A DNA stretch of 64,000 nucleotides from NCBI RefSeq assembly GCF_030758615.1, contig NZ_CP132381.1, positions 186,001 through 250,000 on the forward strand. The letters are read 5' to 3'. This DNA comes from Gilliamella apis (GTDB lineage: Bacteria; Pseudomonadota; Gammaproteobacteria; Enterobacterales; Orbaceae). The notes under the pieces are model-generated. The model worked only from the letters and a program-made list of their open reading frames with translations, had not been told where the DNA came from and made no database searches. A program made the position numbers and the translations under genes. The stretch's first letter is position 1. The number at the start of each line of letters is the position of its first letter. This document shows, in pieces, positions 9,055-18,619 of the stretch.

Positions 9055-9548
9055 TTAACAATTTCCTTTCTTGATACATTTTCATGAATTTGGCTTAATA
9101 CCTTTTTGAATATAGCAACATCATTATCAGATAAATTATTAGTTATTTTTTCTATCCAAAAACTGTGCTCTTTTAACGTTTCCCTCAATAAATCCATTCC
9201 TGCTGGGGTTAAACAAATAATAGAAATTCTTTTGTCATTGTCATCATTTCTTTTTGATACTAGCTGATCATTAATTAGAGAACTAACAAGTGTTGTTGTT
9301 GAAGCTTTAGTTATCCCTAATAATTTAGCTATTTCTTGCAAAGATAATTCTTGGTATTCTTTTAATAAAACTAAAATAATTAATCGACTTTCTGAGAGAT
9401 GATATTTCTGGAGACGTTTGGCACACTCTATATCAATTAGATTAGCAACAGATAACAACGTAAAGCATGTTCGGATCTTTTCTAAATCTACCGTGTTTTG
9501 TTTCTTCAAAATATTGCAAAAAGATAAATAGCGATTTTCAAGCTGCAT
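9051..9548 (-). CDS. MarR-family transcriptional regulator
   Basis: This 165-residue dimeric winged-helix regulator has the recognition region LSLQEIAKLLGITKASTTTL and the wing with NDDNDKRISIICLTPAG, where the D-x-R pattern is characteristic of MarR. Several cysteines (Cys11, Cys28, Cys39) could act as redox sensors, as in OhrR-type members, but this is only a possibility. It is the first gene of a two-gene operon with a peroxiredoxin-like gene. An inverted repeat at its own promoter suggests autorepression. Confidence 0.9.
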   Translation of the reverse strand: MQLENRYLSFCNILKKQNTVDLEKIRTCFTLLSVANLIDIECAKRLQKYHLSESRLIILVLLKEYQELSLQEIAKLLGITKASTTTLVSSLINDQLVSKRNDDNDKRISIICLTPAGMDLLRETLKEHSFWIEKITNNLSDNDVAIFKKVLSQIHENVSRKEIVK

Positions 9549-9563
9549 ACTTTATATCCATAA

Positions 9564-9587
9564 AATTAGTTAGCCACCTTACTAATT
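9564..9587. promoter_or_regulatory. Probable MarR operator
   Basis: AATTAGT-N10-ACTAATT is a perfect inverted repeat just upstream of the marR start codon and just downstream of the predicted -10 element. Binding here would block transcription, the usual MarR autoregulation layout. Confidence 0.65.
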
Positions 9588-9591
9588 TAAT

Positions 9592-9620
9592 ATGCTAATT
9601 AAGATATGGTTTAATGTCAA
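9592..9620 (-). promoter_or_regulatory. Sigma-70 promoter of the marR-peroxiredoxin operon
   Basis: The minus strand has a consensus -35 TTGACA (9615-9620), a 17-nt spacer and TAGCAT as the -10 (9592-9597). The start site would fall inside the adjacent inverted repeat. Confidence 0.65.
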
Positions 9621-9699
9621 TAAGGGATATTGAATAATAAAGAAAAATATACGATATCTGAAAACAGCAATAATACTATTTAAAAAAGCAGAATAAAAA

Positions 9700-9724
9700 A
9701 ATCGAGCCATTATTTGGCTCGATT
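9700..9724 (-). terminator. Intrinsic terminator of the dnaK-dnaJ operon
   Basis: AATCGAGCC and GGCTCGATT form a 9-bp stem with a 7-nt loop, followed on the minus strand by a run of T. It lies 20 bp beyond the dnaJ stop codon. Confidence 0.85.
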
Positions 9725-9743
9725 GTATAATCAATAAAGAATG

Positions 9744-10874
9744 TTATCCAAAAAATTTCTTCACTTTATCAAGAAAGCTTTTTTCTTTTGGGCTATGTTT
9801 TGAGTTTTTATCCGATTTAAAACTTTCGCCTAACTCTTTTAATAACTCTTTTTGTTTGCTAGTTAGATTAACTGGTGTTTCAACTGCAACATGGCAATAA
9901 AGATCACCTACAGCACTGCCTCGTAATGATTTAATACCTTTTCCACGTAATCTAAACATTTTACCGGTTTGTGTTTCTGCCGGTATGGTTAGGCTAACTT
10001 TACCATTCAGGGTTGGTACTTCAACCTCACCACCTAGTGATGCTAACACAATATTAATTGGAATTTCGCAATGTAAATTAGTGCCATCTCGCTCAAAGAT
10101 TGCATGCGGTTTTACTTGTACTTGTACATATAAGTCACCAGCTGGAGCACCATTTAAACCCGCTTCACCTTCACCTGAGAGTCGAATACGGTTTCCTGTA
10201 TCAACCCCAGCAGGAATAGTAACCGAAAGTGTTTTAGTTTTTTGAACACGTCCTTCGCCATGACACTTTTTACATGGATTTTTAACCACTTTTCCACGCC
10301 CATGACAAGTCGGACACTCTTGCTGCACAGCAAAAAAGCCTTGCCGCATTTGCACAACACCCGCACCGTGACAGGTATTACAAGTTACAACATCCGAAGC
10401 TTTTTCAGTTCCTTGACCATGGCAAACATCACAATTTACCCAAGTTGGTACTTTAATCTCTTTGCTTACACCGCTAGCAGCTTCTTCTAATGTTAATGAA
10501 ATATTATATTGTAAGTCATTACCACGCGATGCTGCTTGACCTCGCCCTCGACCACCACCGAAGAAATCACTGAAGATATCATCAAATGCAGAACCGCCTC
10601 CAAAACCACCAAATCCGCCGAAACCACCAGCGCCACCTTGCCCTTGTTCAAAAGCAGCATGGCCATACTGATCATAAGCAGCTTTCTTTTGTGGATCGGT
10701 TAAGATTTCATAAGCTTCTTTAACTTCTTTGAATTTTGCTTCAGCTTCAGCTTTGTTATCCTGATTTTTATCCGGATGATATTTCATGGCTAGGCGTTTG
10801 TAGGCTTTTTTTATCTCAGTTTCACTGGCACTTTTACTCACGCCTAATGTTTCATAATAATCTTTCTTCGCCAT
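9744..10874 (-). CDS. dnaJ: Chaperone protein DnaJ
   Basis: This 376-residue Hsp40 co-chaperone stimulates DnaK ATP hydrolysis and delivers unfolded substrates. The J domain occupies residues 1-70 with the HPD signature in YHPDKNQ. A Gly/Phe-rich linker follows (about 78-115), then four CxxCxGxG zinc-binding repeats ([32 protein letters not shown]) and the C-terminal substrate-binding domains. The C-terminus is Lys/Ser-rich. It lies 126 bp downstream of dnaK on the same strand, as in most proteobacteria. Confidence 0.98.
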   Translation of the reverse strand: MAKKDYYETLGVSKSASETEIKKAYKRLAMKYHPDKNQDNKAEAEAKFKEVKEAYEILTDPQKKAAYDQYGHAAFEQGQGGAGGFGGFGGFGGGSAFDDIFSDFFGGGRGRGQAASRGNDLQYNISLTLEEAASGVSKEIKVPTWVNCDVCHGQGTEKASDVVTCNTCHGAGVVQMRQGFFAVQQECPTCHGRGKVVKNPCKKCHGEGRVQKTKTLSVTIPAGVDTGNRIRLSGEGEAGLNGAPAGDLYVQVQVKPHAIFERDGTNLHCEIPINIVLASLGGEVEVPTLNGKVSLTIPAETQTGKMFRLRGKGIKSLRGSAVGDLYCHVAVETPVNLTSKQKELLKELGESFKSDKNSKHSPKEKSFLDKVKKFFG

Positions 10875-11000
10875 AATTAACCTTTAAATTTAATCATTAT
10901 ATAAACAACTAAACGGGCTTGAGTTACCTCGCGCCCGTTTAATGTTTTACATGTTTAAAACTCGTTGCAATAACTCATTAAAAAACATATCAGTTAATGC

Positions 11001-12920
11001 TTATTTTTTTTCATCATCAACTTCTTTGAAGTCTGCATCAACAACATCATCTTGCCCTGCAGCACTTCCGCTATTGGCTTGACCAGCAGATTGATCTGCT
11101 TGAGCTTGTTGTTGAGCTAACTCAAGTAATTTTTTTGAAGCTTCCATTAATGCATTAATTTTAGCTTCGATCTCTGCTTTGTCTTCACCGCGAGCTGCAT
11201 TTTCTAAATCACTCACAGCGCTTTCAATAGCTGTTTTATCATCAGCTGATAATTGATCACCAGCTTCAGTCACTTGTTTACGAGTTGAGTGAACAAGATG
11301 ATCAGCTTGGTTACGAATTTGAGCTAATTCTTCGAATTTACGGTCTGCATCAGCATTTGCTTCAGCATCATTTACCATTTTTTGGATCTCTTCTTCGCTT
11401 AATCCTGAAGAAGCTTTAATGGTAATGTTTTGCTCACGACCAGTATTTTTATCTTTTGCTGATACATGCAAAATACCATCAGCATCGATATCAAAGGTTA
11501 CTTCGATTTGTGGCATACCACGTGGTGCAGCTTGAATACCATCAAGGTTAAATTGACCTAATGATTTGTTGTCACTTGCACGTTTACGTTCACCTTGTAA
11601 TACATGGATAGTTACAGCTGATTGATTATCTTCAGCAGTTGAGAATACTTGACTATGTTTTGTTGGGATAGTCGTGTTTTTCTCAATCAAGGTAGTCATT
11701 ACACCACCCATTGTTTCAATACCTAATGATAATGGTGTTACGTCAAGTAATAATACATCTTTAACATCACCACCTAATACACCACCTTGTACTGCCGCAC
11801 CAACAGCTACTGCTTCATCAGGGTTAACGTCTTTACGTGGTTCTTTACCAAAGAAATCTGCAACAGCTTTTTGAACCATTGGCATACGTGTTTGACCACC
11901 AACTAGGATGACATCTTTAATATCAGAAACACTAAGACCGGCATCTTTTAATGCTGTTTTAACAGGTTCCATTGAACGTTTAACTAAATCTTCAACTAAT
12001 GATTCAAGTTTAGCGCGAGTCACTTTGATATTTAAGTGTTTTGGCCCACTTGCATCAGCAGTGATATACGGTAAGTTAATATCAGTTTGTTGCGCTGATG
12101 ATAATTCAATTTTAGCTTTTTCAGCAGCTTCTTTTAAACGTTGCATTGCTAATGGATCATTTTTAAGATCAAATCCTTGTTCACGTTTAAATTCGTCAAC
12201 TAAATAGTTAATTAAACGTGAGTCAAAGTCTTCACCACCTAAGTGAGTATCACCATTTGTTGCTAATACTTCAAATGTTTTTTCACCGTCAACTTCATCA
12301 ATTTCGATAATTGAGATATCAAAAGTACCACCACCAAGGTCATATACGGCAATAGTTCGGTTGCCAACATCTTTATCTAAACCATAAGCTAACGCTGCTG
12401 CTGTTGGCTCATTGATAATACGTTTTACATCTAAACCAGCAATACGACCAGCATCTTTGGTTGCTTGACGTTGTGCATCATTAAAATAAGCAGGAACAGT
12501 AATAACTGCTTCTGTAACAGGCTCACCAAGATAATCTTCTGCAGTTTTCTTCATTTTCTTTAATACTTCAGCAGAAATTTGTGGTGGAGCAATTTTTTGA
12601 CCTTTAACATCAACCCAAGCATCACCATTATCAGCTTTAACAATTTTATATGGCATAATACCAACATCACGTTGTACTTCAGCATCTTCATAACGACGAC
12701 CGATTAAACGTTTAATTGCAAATAATGTATTTTGTGGATTAGTTACGGCTTGGCGTTTAGCTGGTTGACCAACTAAGATTTCACCATCTTGAGTGTAAGC
12801 AATGATGGAAGGGGTTGTGCGATCACCCTCGGCATTTTCTAATACTTTTGCTTGACCATTATCCATTACTGCAACACATGAATTTGTTGTACCTAAATCG
12901 ATACCAATAATTTTACCCAT
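11001..12920 (-). CDS. dnaK: Chaperone protein DnaK (Hsp70)
   Basis: This 639-residue Hsp70 begins [14 protein letters not shown], the phosphate-binding loop of the nucleotide-binding domain. [13 protein letters not shown] and [10 protein letters not shown] are further Hsp70 signatures, and the interdomain linker [13 protein letters not shown] is intact. It ends with a Gln/Ala-rich lid and the acidic tail EVDDEKK. A GAGGAG ribosome-binding site precedes the ATG. A sigma-32-like promoter lies upstream, so heat induction is expected. Confidence 0.99.
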   Translation of the reverse strand: MGKIIGIDLGTTNSCVAVMDNGQAKVLENAEGDRTTPSIIAYTQDGEILVGQPAKRQAVTNPQNTLFAIKRLIGRRYEDAEVQRDVGIMPYKIVKADNGDAWVDVKGQKIAPPQISAEVLKKMKKTAEDYLGEPVTEAVITVPAYFNDAQRQATKDAGRIAGLDVKRIINEPTAAALAYGLDKDVGNRTIAVYDLGGGTFDISIIEIDEVDGEKTFEVLATNGDTHLGGEDFDSRLINYLVDEFKREQGFDLKNDPLAMQRLKEAAEKAKIELSSAQQTDINLPYITADASGPKHLNIKVTRAKLESLVEDLVKRSMEPVKTALKDAGLSVSDIKDVILVGGQTRMPMVQKAVADFFGKEPRKDVNPDEAVAVGAAVQGGVLGGDVKDVLLLDVTPLSLGIETMGGVMTTLIEKNTTIPTKHSQVFSTAEDNQSAVTIHVLQGERKRASDNKSLGQFNLDGIQAAPRGMPQIEVTFDIDADGILHVSAKDKNTGREQNITIKASSGLSEEEIQKMVNDAEANADADRKFEELAQIRNQADHLVHSTRKQVTEAGDQLSADDKTAIESAVSDLENAARGEDKAEIEAKINALMEASKKLLELAQQQAQADQSAGQANSGSAAGQDDVVDADFKEVDDEKK

Positions 12921-12955
12921 AATCTTTTCTCCTCAAACCTGTATTTTATTTCTTA

Positions 12956-12984
12956 TATATAAGACTGAAAACATCGTTTTCAAG
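12956..12984 (-). promoter_or_regulatory. Sigma-32-like heat-shock promoter of dnaK
   Basis: The minus strand carries CTTGAAA (12978-12984), an exact sigma-32 -35 element, then a 14-nt spacer and CTTATATA as a degenerate -10 where CCCCATNT is expected. The position upstream of dnaK supports the call; the weak -10 lowers confidence. Confidence 0.65.
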
Positions 12985-13149
12985 TCCCATTTTAGATAAA
13001 GAAATGTTTTTGTTTTCACATAAATGGGAACAATATTATTAATATCAAGGGGTGATACAAAATTATTTTTTACAAAATCTTGATTATCAGCTTTTCAACA
13101 CTTATTATTGCCGCTCTTTTTTTTACGAAAATTAATTTATAGGATCCTT

Positions 13150-13728
13150 ATGGAACAAATAAAACTTGCAAATCCAGGTCCACTTGGACTAATGGGTTTT
13201 GGTATGACTACAATTTTATTAAATATTCATAATGCAGGATTTTTTCCAGTTATGACGGCAATCGCTTCTATGGGTATTTTTTATGGTGGATTAGCCCAAG
13301 TAATCGCAGGAATTTTAGAATTCCGTAAAGGAAATACCTTCGGAACAACAGCGTTTACTTCATACGGTTTCTTTTGGATTGCTTTAGTTGGTATTTGGTA
13401 TTTACCTACTTCACCAGTAACTGCACCTACCGATGCAACCTTTTTAGGGATTTTTCTAGCACTGTGGGGTATTTTTACCGCATTTATGTTTATTGGTACA
13501 TTAAAAGCTAACCGAGCATTACAATTTGTTTTTGCCAGCTTAACCATTTTATTCGCTCTATTAGCAATTGGTAATATTTCTGGTAACCATGACATTATTC
13601 ATATTGCTGGATTTGAAGGCATAATTTGTGGTGCGAGTGCAATTTATCTTGCGATGGCTGAAGTTCTAAATGAACAATTTGGTCGTACAATTCTACCTAT
13701 TGGTGCAGCAAAAGGCGCTACACATTAG
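13150..13728 (+). CDS. satP: Acetate/succinate transporter, SatP/YaaH (GPR1/FUN34) family
   Basis: This 192-residue inner-membrane protein has six predicted transmembrane helices. It carries the family signature near the N-terminus (ANPGPLGLMGFGMTT). Members move acetate or succinate with protons. The ATG at 13150 is chosen because it follows AGGATCC and puts the NPGPLG motif near residue 10 as in homologues; the open frame itself begins at 13108. It is divergent from dnaK, near the position of the E. coli homologue relative to dnaK. Loss or uptake of acetate would suit a fermentative gut organism. Confidence 0.9.
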   Translation: MEQIKLANPGPLGLMGFGMTTILLNIHNAGFFPVMTAIASMGIFYGGLAQVIAGILEFRKGNTFGTTAFTSYGFFWIALVGIWYLPTSPVTAPTDATFLGIFLALWGIFTAFMFIGTLKANRALQFVFASLTILFALLAIGNISGNHDIIHIAGFEGIICGASAIYLAMAEVLNEQFGRTILPIGAAKGATH

Positions 13729-13798
13729 TTCATCACAATTCTGATACCTACTCAATTCTATCGGTAGGTATCAAGTTCTTTTCCACAACAATCCATTA

Positions 13799-14734
13799 TC
13801 ATTTTTCATTCATCAATGCTCGGCATACATCTCGTAGTGATTGTGTATGTTTTTCTAATCTTTCATCAGATAAATAATTGTCTTTAGACGAGTGAGCATT
13901 TTTTATTAGAATTTTATTATCTTCATTTATATCACCTGATGTGATCATAATGTAATTAGATAATGTCGTTTCAATACTCCCATCATGAAAATGAACATCC
14001 GCTATATTTAGATCACATCCTTGTGGTTTAAAAAAAACTAAATCATCACCATTGGCAATACTATCCAAGAAAATAAATTTTTTATCTTTGATTTGCTTAG
14101 CATAGCTTTCTAACATTTTTAGACCATATTGGCCACTATTGCCGCCATCATAAAGAACAAAAGCGATTTTTTTCTTTTGTTTTTTATCTAACTTATTAAT
14201 AAGATTAATAATAGTAATAATACTTGATGAATTACAAACGAAATTTTTAGTGTTTGGAATCCCACTCTTAAATTTGGCAATTAAGAAAAACAACAGCACT
14301 GTTGAAACTATAGCTGAAATGCCAGAAACACTGAAAAAGCCATTAATCCGGATATCAGGTAAAAAAACTAGGTAATTTAATATTAATGATGCAATGAATA
14401 AAAATATAAACGGAGCAACACTAATAAAGTAAGTCAGCTTACTAAATTGTGATTGAAAAGCATACGTTTTCTGCAAATTAAAATTATTGATCCCAGTATC
14501 GTAATTAGTACAAATAACGACCTCTGCTTTATTAAGATCGCCGATATAAGCATTATAATAATTTTGATAACGTCTAGTCGCTAATTTTAATTTAGATAGT
14601 TTCGCATCCACTTGATAACCCAATGGAGCTAATTCCTTAGATATTATCCTTAAAAAAGAGATTTTCTCTTTTGGATTAAACCTTTTACCAAATATGATGC
14701 CATATCGCAAAATCAGATCTTTCAATATTTCCAT
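13799..14734 (-). CDS. Membrane protein resembling an M28-family exopeptidase with missing metal ligands
   Basis: I do not recognise a named family member. The 311-residue protein has M28-like segments in order: VVICTNYDTG near 73-81 (AHYDT in active enzymes), NSSSIITIINLI near 168-179 (like DNASGV), AFVLYDGGNSGQYGLKML near 191-208 (like FDGEEIGLLGS) and FIFLDSIANGD near 220-230 (like the Asp-containing INLD strand). The expected first His is Asn77, the bridging Asp position is Cys167 or Asn168, and the Glu-Glu pair is Gly198-Asn199. Asp224 and His281 remain. Two transmembrane helices (about 102-123 and 134-154) are inserted between the first and second motifs. It may be an inactive exopeptidase relative acting as a binding protein. 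It stands alone next to the mannose-type PTS operon. Confidence 0.5.
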   Translation of the reverse strand: MEILKDLILRYGIIFGKRFNPKEKISFLRIISKELAPLGYQVDAKLSKLKLATRRYQNYYNAYIGDLNKAEVVICTNYDTGINNFNLQKTYAFQSQFSKLTYFISVAPFIFLFIASLILNYLVFLPDIRINGFFSVSGISAIVSTVLLFFLIAKFKSGIPNTKNFVCNSSSIITIINLINKLDKKQKKKIAFVLYDGGNSGQYGLKMLESYAKQIKDKKFIFLDSIANGDDLVFFKPQGCDLNIADVHFHDGSIETTLSNYIMITSGDINEDNKILIKNAHSSKDNYLSDERLEKHTQSLRDVCRALMNEK

Positions 14735-14768
14735 TATTAATAAACTATTTTTATATAAAGTTAGACAA

Positions 14769-14805
14769 TATAGTTAATATGATTTTAAAAATCATATTAA
14801 CTATA
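14769..14805 (-). terminator. Long perfect AT-rich dyad after the mannose-type PTS operon
   Basis: TATAGTTAATATGATTT pairs perfectly with AAATCATATTAACTATA, a stem of about 17 bp with a tiny A/T loop. It lies 50 bp beyond the EIIA stop codon and 35 bp before the next gene. It may end the PTS transcript, although its GC content is very low for a terminator. It could instead be an operator for the downstream gene. Confidence 0.5.
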
Positions 14806-14854
14806 AATAGATTAAGATAAAAATTAACTTAATAACATTAAATTAGTTATTACA

Positions 14855-15298
14855 TTAATAATCATCATCATTTTCATTGTTGTTTGATTGAGATATGTTA
14901 GCAACGGCATCTTGAATATTTTCATGCCCAGCCTCGATACTTTCCGCAGTAAGATCATTCAATGACATAGAATCTCTATTACATACTGCATTAATTACCA
15001 TAGGCAGACTCATACCAGTAATGACTCGAACATTCATACCAAGCTCATTCCATTGTGGAACGCATTGCATCGAAGCATTATATGGAGATGCGCCATAAAG
15101 GTCGACAAATATAAGAACACCATCGCCAGAATCTAAAGATTTTGAACAATTGAATAAATCAGTTTTTAACTGATTTATATCTTGTCCAGGATTAAGTGAT
15201 AATGATTCAAATTGGCTTTGTTCTCCAACAATCATTTTCACACTGTCTTTTATTCCAGCCGCCATACTTCCATGGCTAACTAATAAAACACCGATCAT
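14855..15298 (-). CDS. PTS mannose/fructose/sorbose-family EIIA
   Basis: This 147-residue EIIA-Man domain protein has phosphorylated His9 in LLVSHGSMA and the family segment FVDLYGASPYNAS. It accepts phosphate from HPr and passes it to the adjacent EIIB. It is the last gene of the operon and starts 15 bp after the restored EIIB stop codon. The C-terminus is unusual: an Asn/Ser-rich stretch ending NNNENDDDY, resembling the end of the EIIC protein of the same operon. Confidence 0.92.
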   Translation of the reverse strand: MIGVLLVSHGSMAAGIKDSVKMIVGEQSQFESLSLNPGQDINQLKTDLFNCSKSLDSGDGVLIFVDLYGASPYNASMQCVPQWNELGMNVRVITGMSLPMVINAVCNRDSMSLNDLTAESIEAGHENIQDAVANISQSNNNENDDDY

Positions 15299-15313
15299 GT
15301 TATTAATCCTATA

Positions 15314-15810
15314 TTATTCAAACATTTTAATTACTTCACTTAAAGGTACTTTCTTTAATGAAGGCGTTGCTTGGCAATAAATATCCATATTCGGAAAACT
15401 ATTTTGTAAATCAATTAATAAATCGAGTTGCTCTTTATTAATCGATACTTCTTTAATGATTGAGGTTGCCCTGGAACCAGTGGTAAACCGCCAATATTAA
15501 GATTAGTTACAGGTACGCCAGATTTAATAATTTTATACATTACTTCAATATTTTTAGTAATTAAAATAACGTTAAAATCATCATATTGACGATCGTTCCA
15601 ATACCTAACCGCACCATCTTCTTTTAATACTCTAATTTTATGACCAGTGCTGGCGCCTGCGCCAAGAATAATATTTTTGGTGAATTCATCATTTGCCGAA
15701 TAATCATCTGCAACAAATAAAGCATTAGCGCCGGCTGCTTTTGAAACATTTGTTGCGACTTGACCATGAATAAGACGACTATCAACCCGAGCTAAAACAA
15801 CTTTTCCCAT
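15314..15810 (-). pseudogene. PTS mannose-family EIIB, broken by a -1 frameshift
   Basis: Residues 1-114 are a normal mannose-type EIIB with the phosphorylated His15 in RVDSRLIHGQVA. After Pro-Gly (Gly114), the frame runs into 17 unrelated residues and stops at 15415. In the next frame the family sequence continues directly as TSIIKEVSINKEQLDLL and ends KVPLSEVIKMFE at the stop codon 15314-15316. Restoring one G in the GGG at 15469-15471 (minus strand CCAGGGCAACC) yields PGATSIIKEV and an intact protein of about 165 residues, the family's usual length. The simplest readings are a sequencing error or a recent homopolymer deletion. If real, the PTS would lack a functional EIIB. Confidence 0.9.
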
Positions 15811-15848
15811 AATTTAAAACCTCTATTATTATTTATATTTAATTATTT

Positions 15849-16709
15849 TTATAAAATACCAATTGCGGCTAAAACACCAAGAATAACAGTTAGCCCAATT
15901 AAAGCTCTTGTTACTTTCAATCCTTTCTTAGAAAAATAAAAATACAATCCCATTACAACAACAAGCGGTAATACTCCAGGTAAAATCTTATCCAGTGTAT
16001 CTTGTATAATGAAATCTTTACCAGATAAGGTGAATTTTAAACTAGAGGAAACTTTAATATAGCTTGCAGCTAGAATACCCATCATAAATAGACCTAAAAT
16101 AGATAAGGCTTCTATGATCATCTGCATCTTATTACCAACGACTTCTGTTGCCGCATTTCTACCTAATTTAAATCCTAATTGGGCAAAATAGTAACCAACA
16201 AATAGTTGATATAAAACAAATGCAACAAATGGGAATAACGCACCTATCGCTAATCCTTCTTGCGCCCATGGTAATGCGATGGCAATAAAAATATATTGTA
16301 TAGTACCCGAGTCAATCGCATCCCCGATACCGGCCAAGGCTCCCATTAAACCGGCTTTAGTGTTATAAAGCACATCATTATCAATACTAATTGGTTTGTT
16401 TTGATAAACTTCATCAGCACGTACAGCTTCTAGTGAAGCCATAATTCCTGAAATAGTTCCACCACCCCACGTGATTTGAGTATTAAAAAATAACAAATGT
16501 CGTTGGTAAGCAGCAGCTAATTCACTTTTTGATTTATATAACTTTTTAAGAATTGGCATTAATCCCCACATTAATGATGCCGCAAGATAACGGTCAAATG
16601 AGTGTGGAATTTCATTGGCATAATACCAACGTAACCATGCAAATGTGATATCTTTTTTAGTAATCGTTTCTGGCTTTAGATCAATACTTTCTTGTACTAT
16701 TTCTGTCAT
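15849..16709 (-). CDS. PTS mannose/fructose/sorbose-family EIID
   Basis: This 286-residue EIID, with EIIC, forms the membrane transporter of mannose-family PTS. The family signatures HLLFFNTQ, GIMASLEA and GLMGALAGIGDAID are present, and the C-terminal third is hydrophobic. It lies 43 bp after EIIC and 38 bp before EIIB in the operon. Sequence similarity does not settle the substrate; amino sugars, mannose, sorbose and fructose-asparagine-type sugars all use this family. Confidence 0.94.
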   Translation of the reverse strand: MTEIVQESIDLKPETITKKDITFAWLRWYYANEIPHSFDRYLAASLMWGLMPILKKLYKSKSELAAAYQRHLLFFNTQITWGGGTISGIMASLEAVRADEVYQNKPISIDNDVLYNTKAGLMGALAGIGDAIDSGTIQYIFIAIALPWAQEGLAIGALFPFVAFVLYQLFVGYYFAQLGFKLGRNAATEVVGNKMQMIIEALSILGLFMMGILAASYIKVSSSLKFTLSGKDFIIQDTLDKILPGVLPLVVVMGLYFYFSKKGLKVTRALIGLTVILGVLAAIGIL

Positions 16710-16752
16710 TATAAAATTCCTCTTTCTAATTTATTAATCAAATAACTAATGA

Positions 16753-17586
16753 TTAATAATCATCGTCATCAACTTGATTGTTATTATTTGAATTATTTCT
16801 AGGTTGATCTACCGCAGAATTTACTGCTTCATTTTTTGCAAGAACAAAAATAAAGGCAACTATTGCACCAACTATTGCATAAGTTACCATGGTAATATTT
16901 AGTGGTTTGGCAATAACCGCCATAAAATAGGCAAGTAAGAAGAAAATGATGTAGCTTTTTTTACCAATAACATAAATGGTTAATGCAATACCCACCGCAG
17001 CAAGCCCACCACCAATTACATTAAGAATATGGAAAACTAGTCCTCCCGCATTCGATTTAATCACATCAGCAATAATTGGTGCCCCAAAATATAACGCAAC
17101 AAACATAAACGGTACGAACAATGCAAAACTACAAATTATTGGTAACACGATGATAGAAAAGGTTAATCCTTTACTATTAGCTTCTTCGGCATATTTTTCT
17201 GTTAATTTCATAATCATGGTATTAAAGAAAAATCTTAATTGATACAAGTAAGATCCTAATAAACCTACCGGTACTGCCACAGCTACGGCGGCTGTTGGTT
17301 CCATTTTACCCAACAATGCGACGGGAACAGCAACTGCTGTTGCTATAGCTGGTTCTGATGGCATTTGCCCACCAGGTGAAAAAACGCCCATATAAATCAA
17401 CTGAATAGCAGCTGTTGTTATCATTGCATTAGGAATGTCATTAAATACAATCCCAACAATTAAACCGGTCATCATTGGTGTAAATCGTAACGTTAACGTA
17501 GCACCACCTAGACCCCGAGACATGACCATTGCAACCCATATTGATATAATAGCTGCTTGAAGAAACGTTACATGCATTTCTTGCAT
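16753..17586 (-). CDS. PTS mannose/fructose/sorbose-family EIIC
   Basis: This 277-residue multi-spanning EIIC has the family features GIVFNDIPNAMITTAAIQL, GVFSPGGQMPSEPAIATAV and VAVPVGLLGSYLYQ. It pairs with EIID to form the channel. It is 52 bp downstream of the dehydrogenase gene. The C-terminal 20 residues are Asn-rich and end NNNNQVDDDDY, a tail that resembles the EIIA of the same operon and is not part of the usual EIIC fold. Confidence 0.93.
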   Translation of the reverse strand: MQEMHVTFLQAAIISIWVAMVMSRGLGGATLTLRFTPMMTGLIVGIVFNDIPNAMITTAAIQLIYMGVFSPGGQMPSEPAIATAVAVPVALLGKMEPTAAVAVAVPVGLLGSYLYQLRFFFNTMIMKLTEKYAEEANSKGLTFSIIVLPIICSFALFVPFMFVALYFGAPIIADVIKSNAGGLVFHILNVIGGGLAAVGIALTIYVIGKKSYIIFFLLAYFMAVIAKPLNITMVTYAIVGAIVAFIFVLAKNEAVNSAVDQPRNNSNNNNQVDDDDY

Positions 17587-17638
17587 ATATAAACTCCTTA
17601 CTATTTTTATAATTAATTAGTTAGTTTCAGTTAAATGA

Positions 17639-18619
17639 TTAAGAAACCACCGATTGTAGCTCTAAGTTATTAACAAAATTTTCTACATCTTGTACACATT
17701 TTTCCCCCATACCTTGCAGACACTCAATTGCATAAGCAGAAGTATGTGGTGTAACAAGAACTTTAGGATGTTTAACTAAAGGATGATCACTGTATGAAGG
17801 TTCAACATACATGACATCTGTTGCGTGACCAGCTACAGTGCCATTATCGAGCGCATTTAAAAGTGCAGTTTCATCAATTAATTCGGCTCGAGCAGTGTTA
17901 GTTATATAAACGCCTTTTTTCATCAAAGAAAATTGCGGCGCTTTTAAAATATGATAGCTAGTCTCATTTAATGAGGCATTTAACGAGATAATATCTGCAT
18001 TTTGCAGTAAATAATCTAACTCAACAATTTCAATATTATTTTGGTTAGCCCAATCAACATTAACGTTTGGATCCACCACCAATAGGCGAGCATTAAATCC
18101 ATGTTTGAAAATTTCTGCCACGCGACTACCAATGTTGCCACAGCCAATAATACCAATTACTTTACCCGTAACATTGATACCTAAAAAAGAGGCTCTTTTC
18201 TTCCATTCATTTGACTTAACCGCTTCTTGTGATTGAACTGTTTGTCTAATTAATGCAAGTAAATTAGTCACTGCATTTTCAGCAACAGCATCACGTTCAA
18301 CCAAAGGAGGAACGATAGTAACTATTGTGCCATGCTCTTTGGCAGCAACAACATCAACATTATTGAATCCGATGCCATGACGGGAAAGTAATAGTAGCGG
18401 TTGTTTTTTATTATCAAAAAACTCTTTGTTAAAAAAAGGTCTAACACTGGCAATAACAATATTAAAATCTTGCAATGCTTCAGCTAATTCCTTCCCTGGA
18501 ATATTATTTTCAAAAGTAAAATGTTTTACTTCACCTATTTTTTCTAATCTTTCTAGATGATTAGGAAAATATTTTCCAAAACTACTTGAGTTGATTATAG
18601 CGATTTTATAATTTTTCAC
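17639..18619 (-). CDS. D-isomer-specific 2-hydroxyacid dehydrogenase family protein
   Basis: This 326-residue NAD-dependent enzyme interconverts 2-hydroxyacids and 2-oxoacids. The Rossmann motif is GIIGCGNIGSRV (about 157-168), with Asp183 in VVDPN as the likely NAD-specificity residue. The catalytic triad is Arg244 (NTARAEL), Glu273 (YVEPS) and His292 (TPHTSAY). The start codon is GTG at 18617-18619, chosen for the AGGAG 6 nt upstream. It is the first gene of the mannose-type PTS operon, so it probably acts on a product of the imported sugar or sugar acid. The substrate is unknown. Confidence 0.88.
   Translation of the reverse strand: MKNYKIAIINSSSFGKYFPNHLERLEKIGEVKHFTFENNIPGKELAEALQDFNIVIASVRPFFNKEFFDNKKQPLLLLSRHGIGFNNVDVVAAKEHGTIVTIVPPLVERDAVAENAVTNLLALIRQTVQSQEAVKSNEWKKRASFLGINVTGKVIGIIGCGNIGSRVAEIFKHGFNARLLVVDPNVNVDWANQNNIEIVELDYLLQNADIISLNASLNETSYHILKAPQFSLMKKGVYITNTARAELIDETALLNALDNGTVAGHATDVMYVEPSYSDHPLVKHPKVLVTPHTSAYAIECLQGMGEKCVQDVENFVNNLELQSVVS

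Noticed and set aside
15460..15475. Programmed -1 ribosomal frameshift in the EIIB and hflX genes
   Set aside because: Both shifts occur at CCN-GGG, where slipping back one base would make tRNA re-pair with a mismatch at the first codon position. There is no canonical X-XXY-YYZ heptamer in the right phase and no clear stimulatory hairpin. Loss of one G is simpler.
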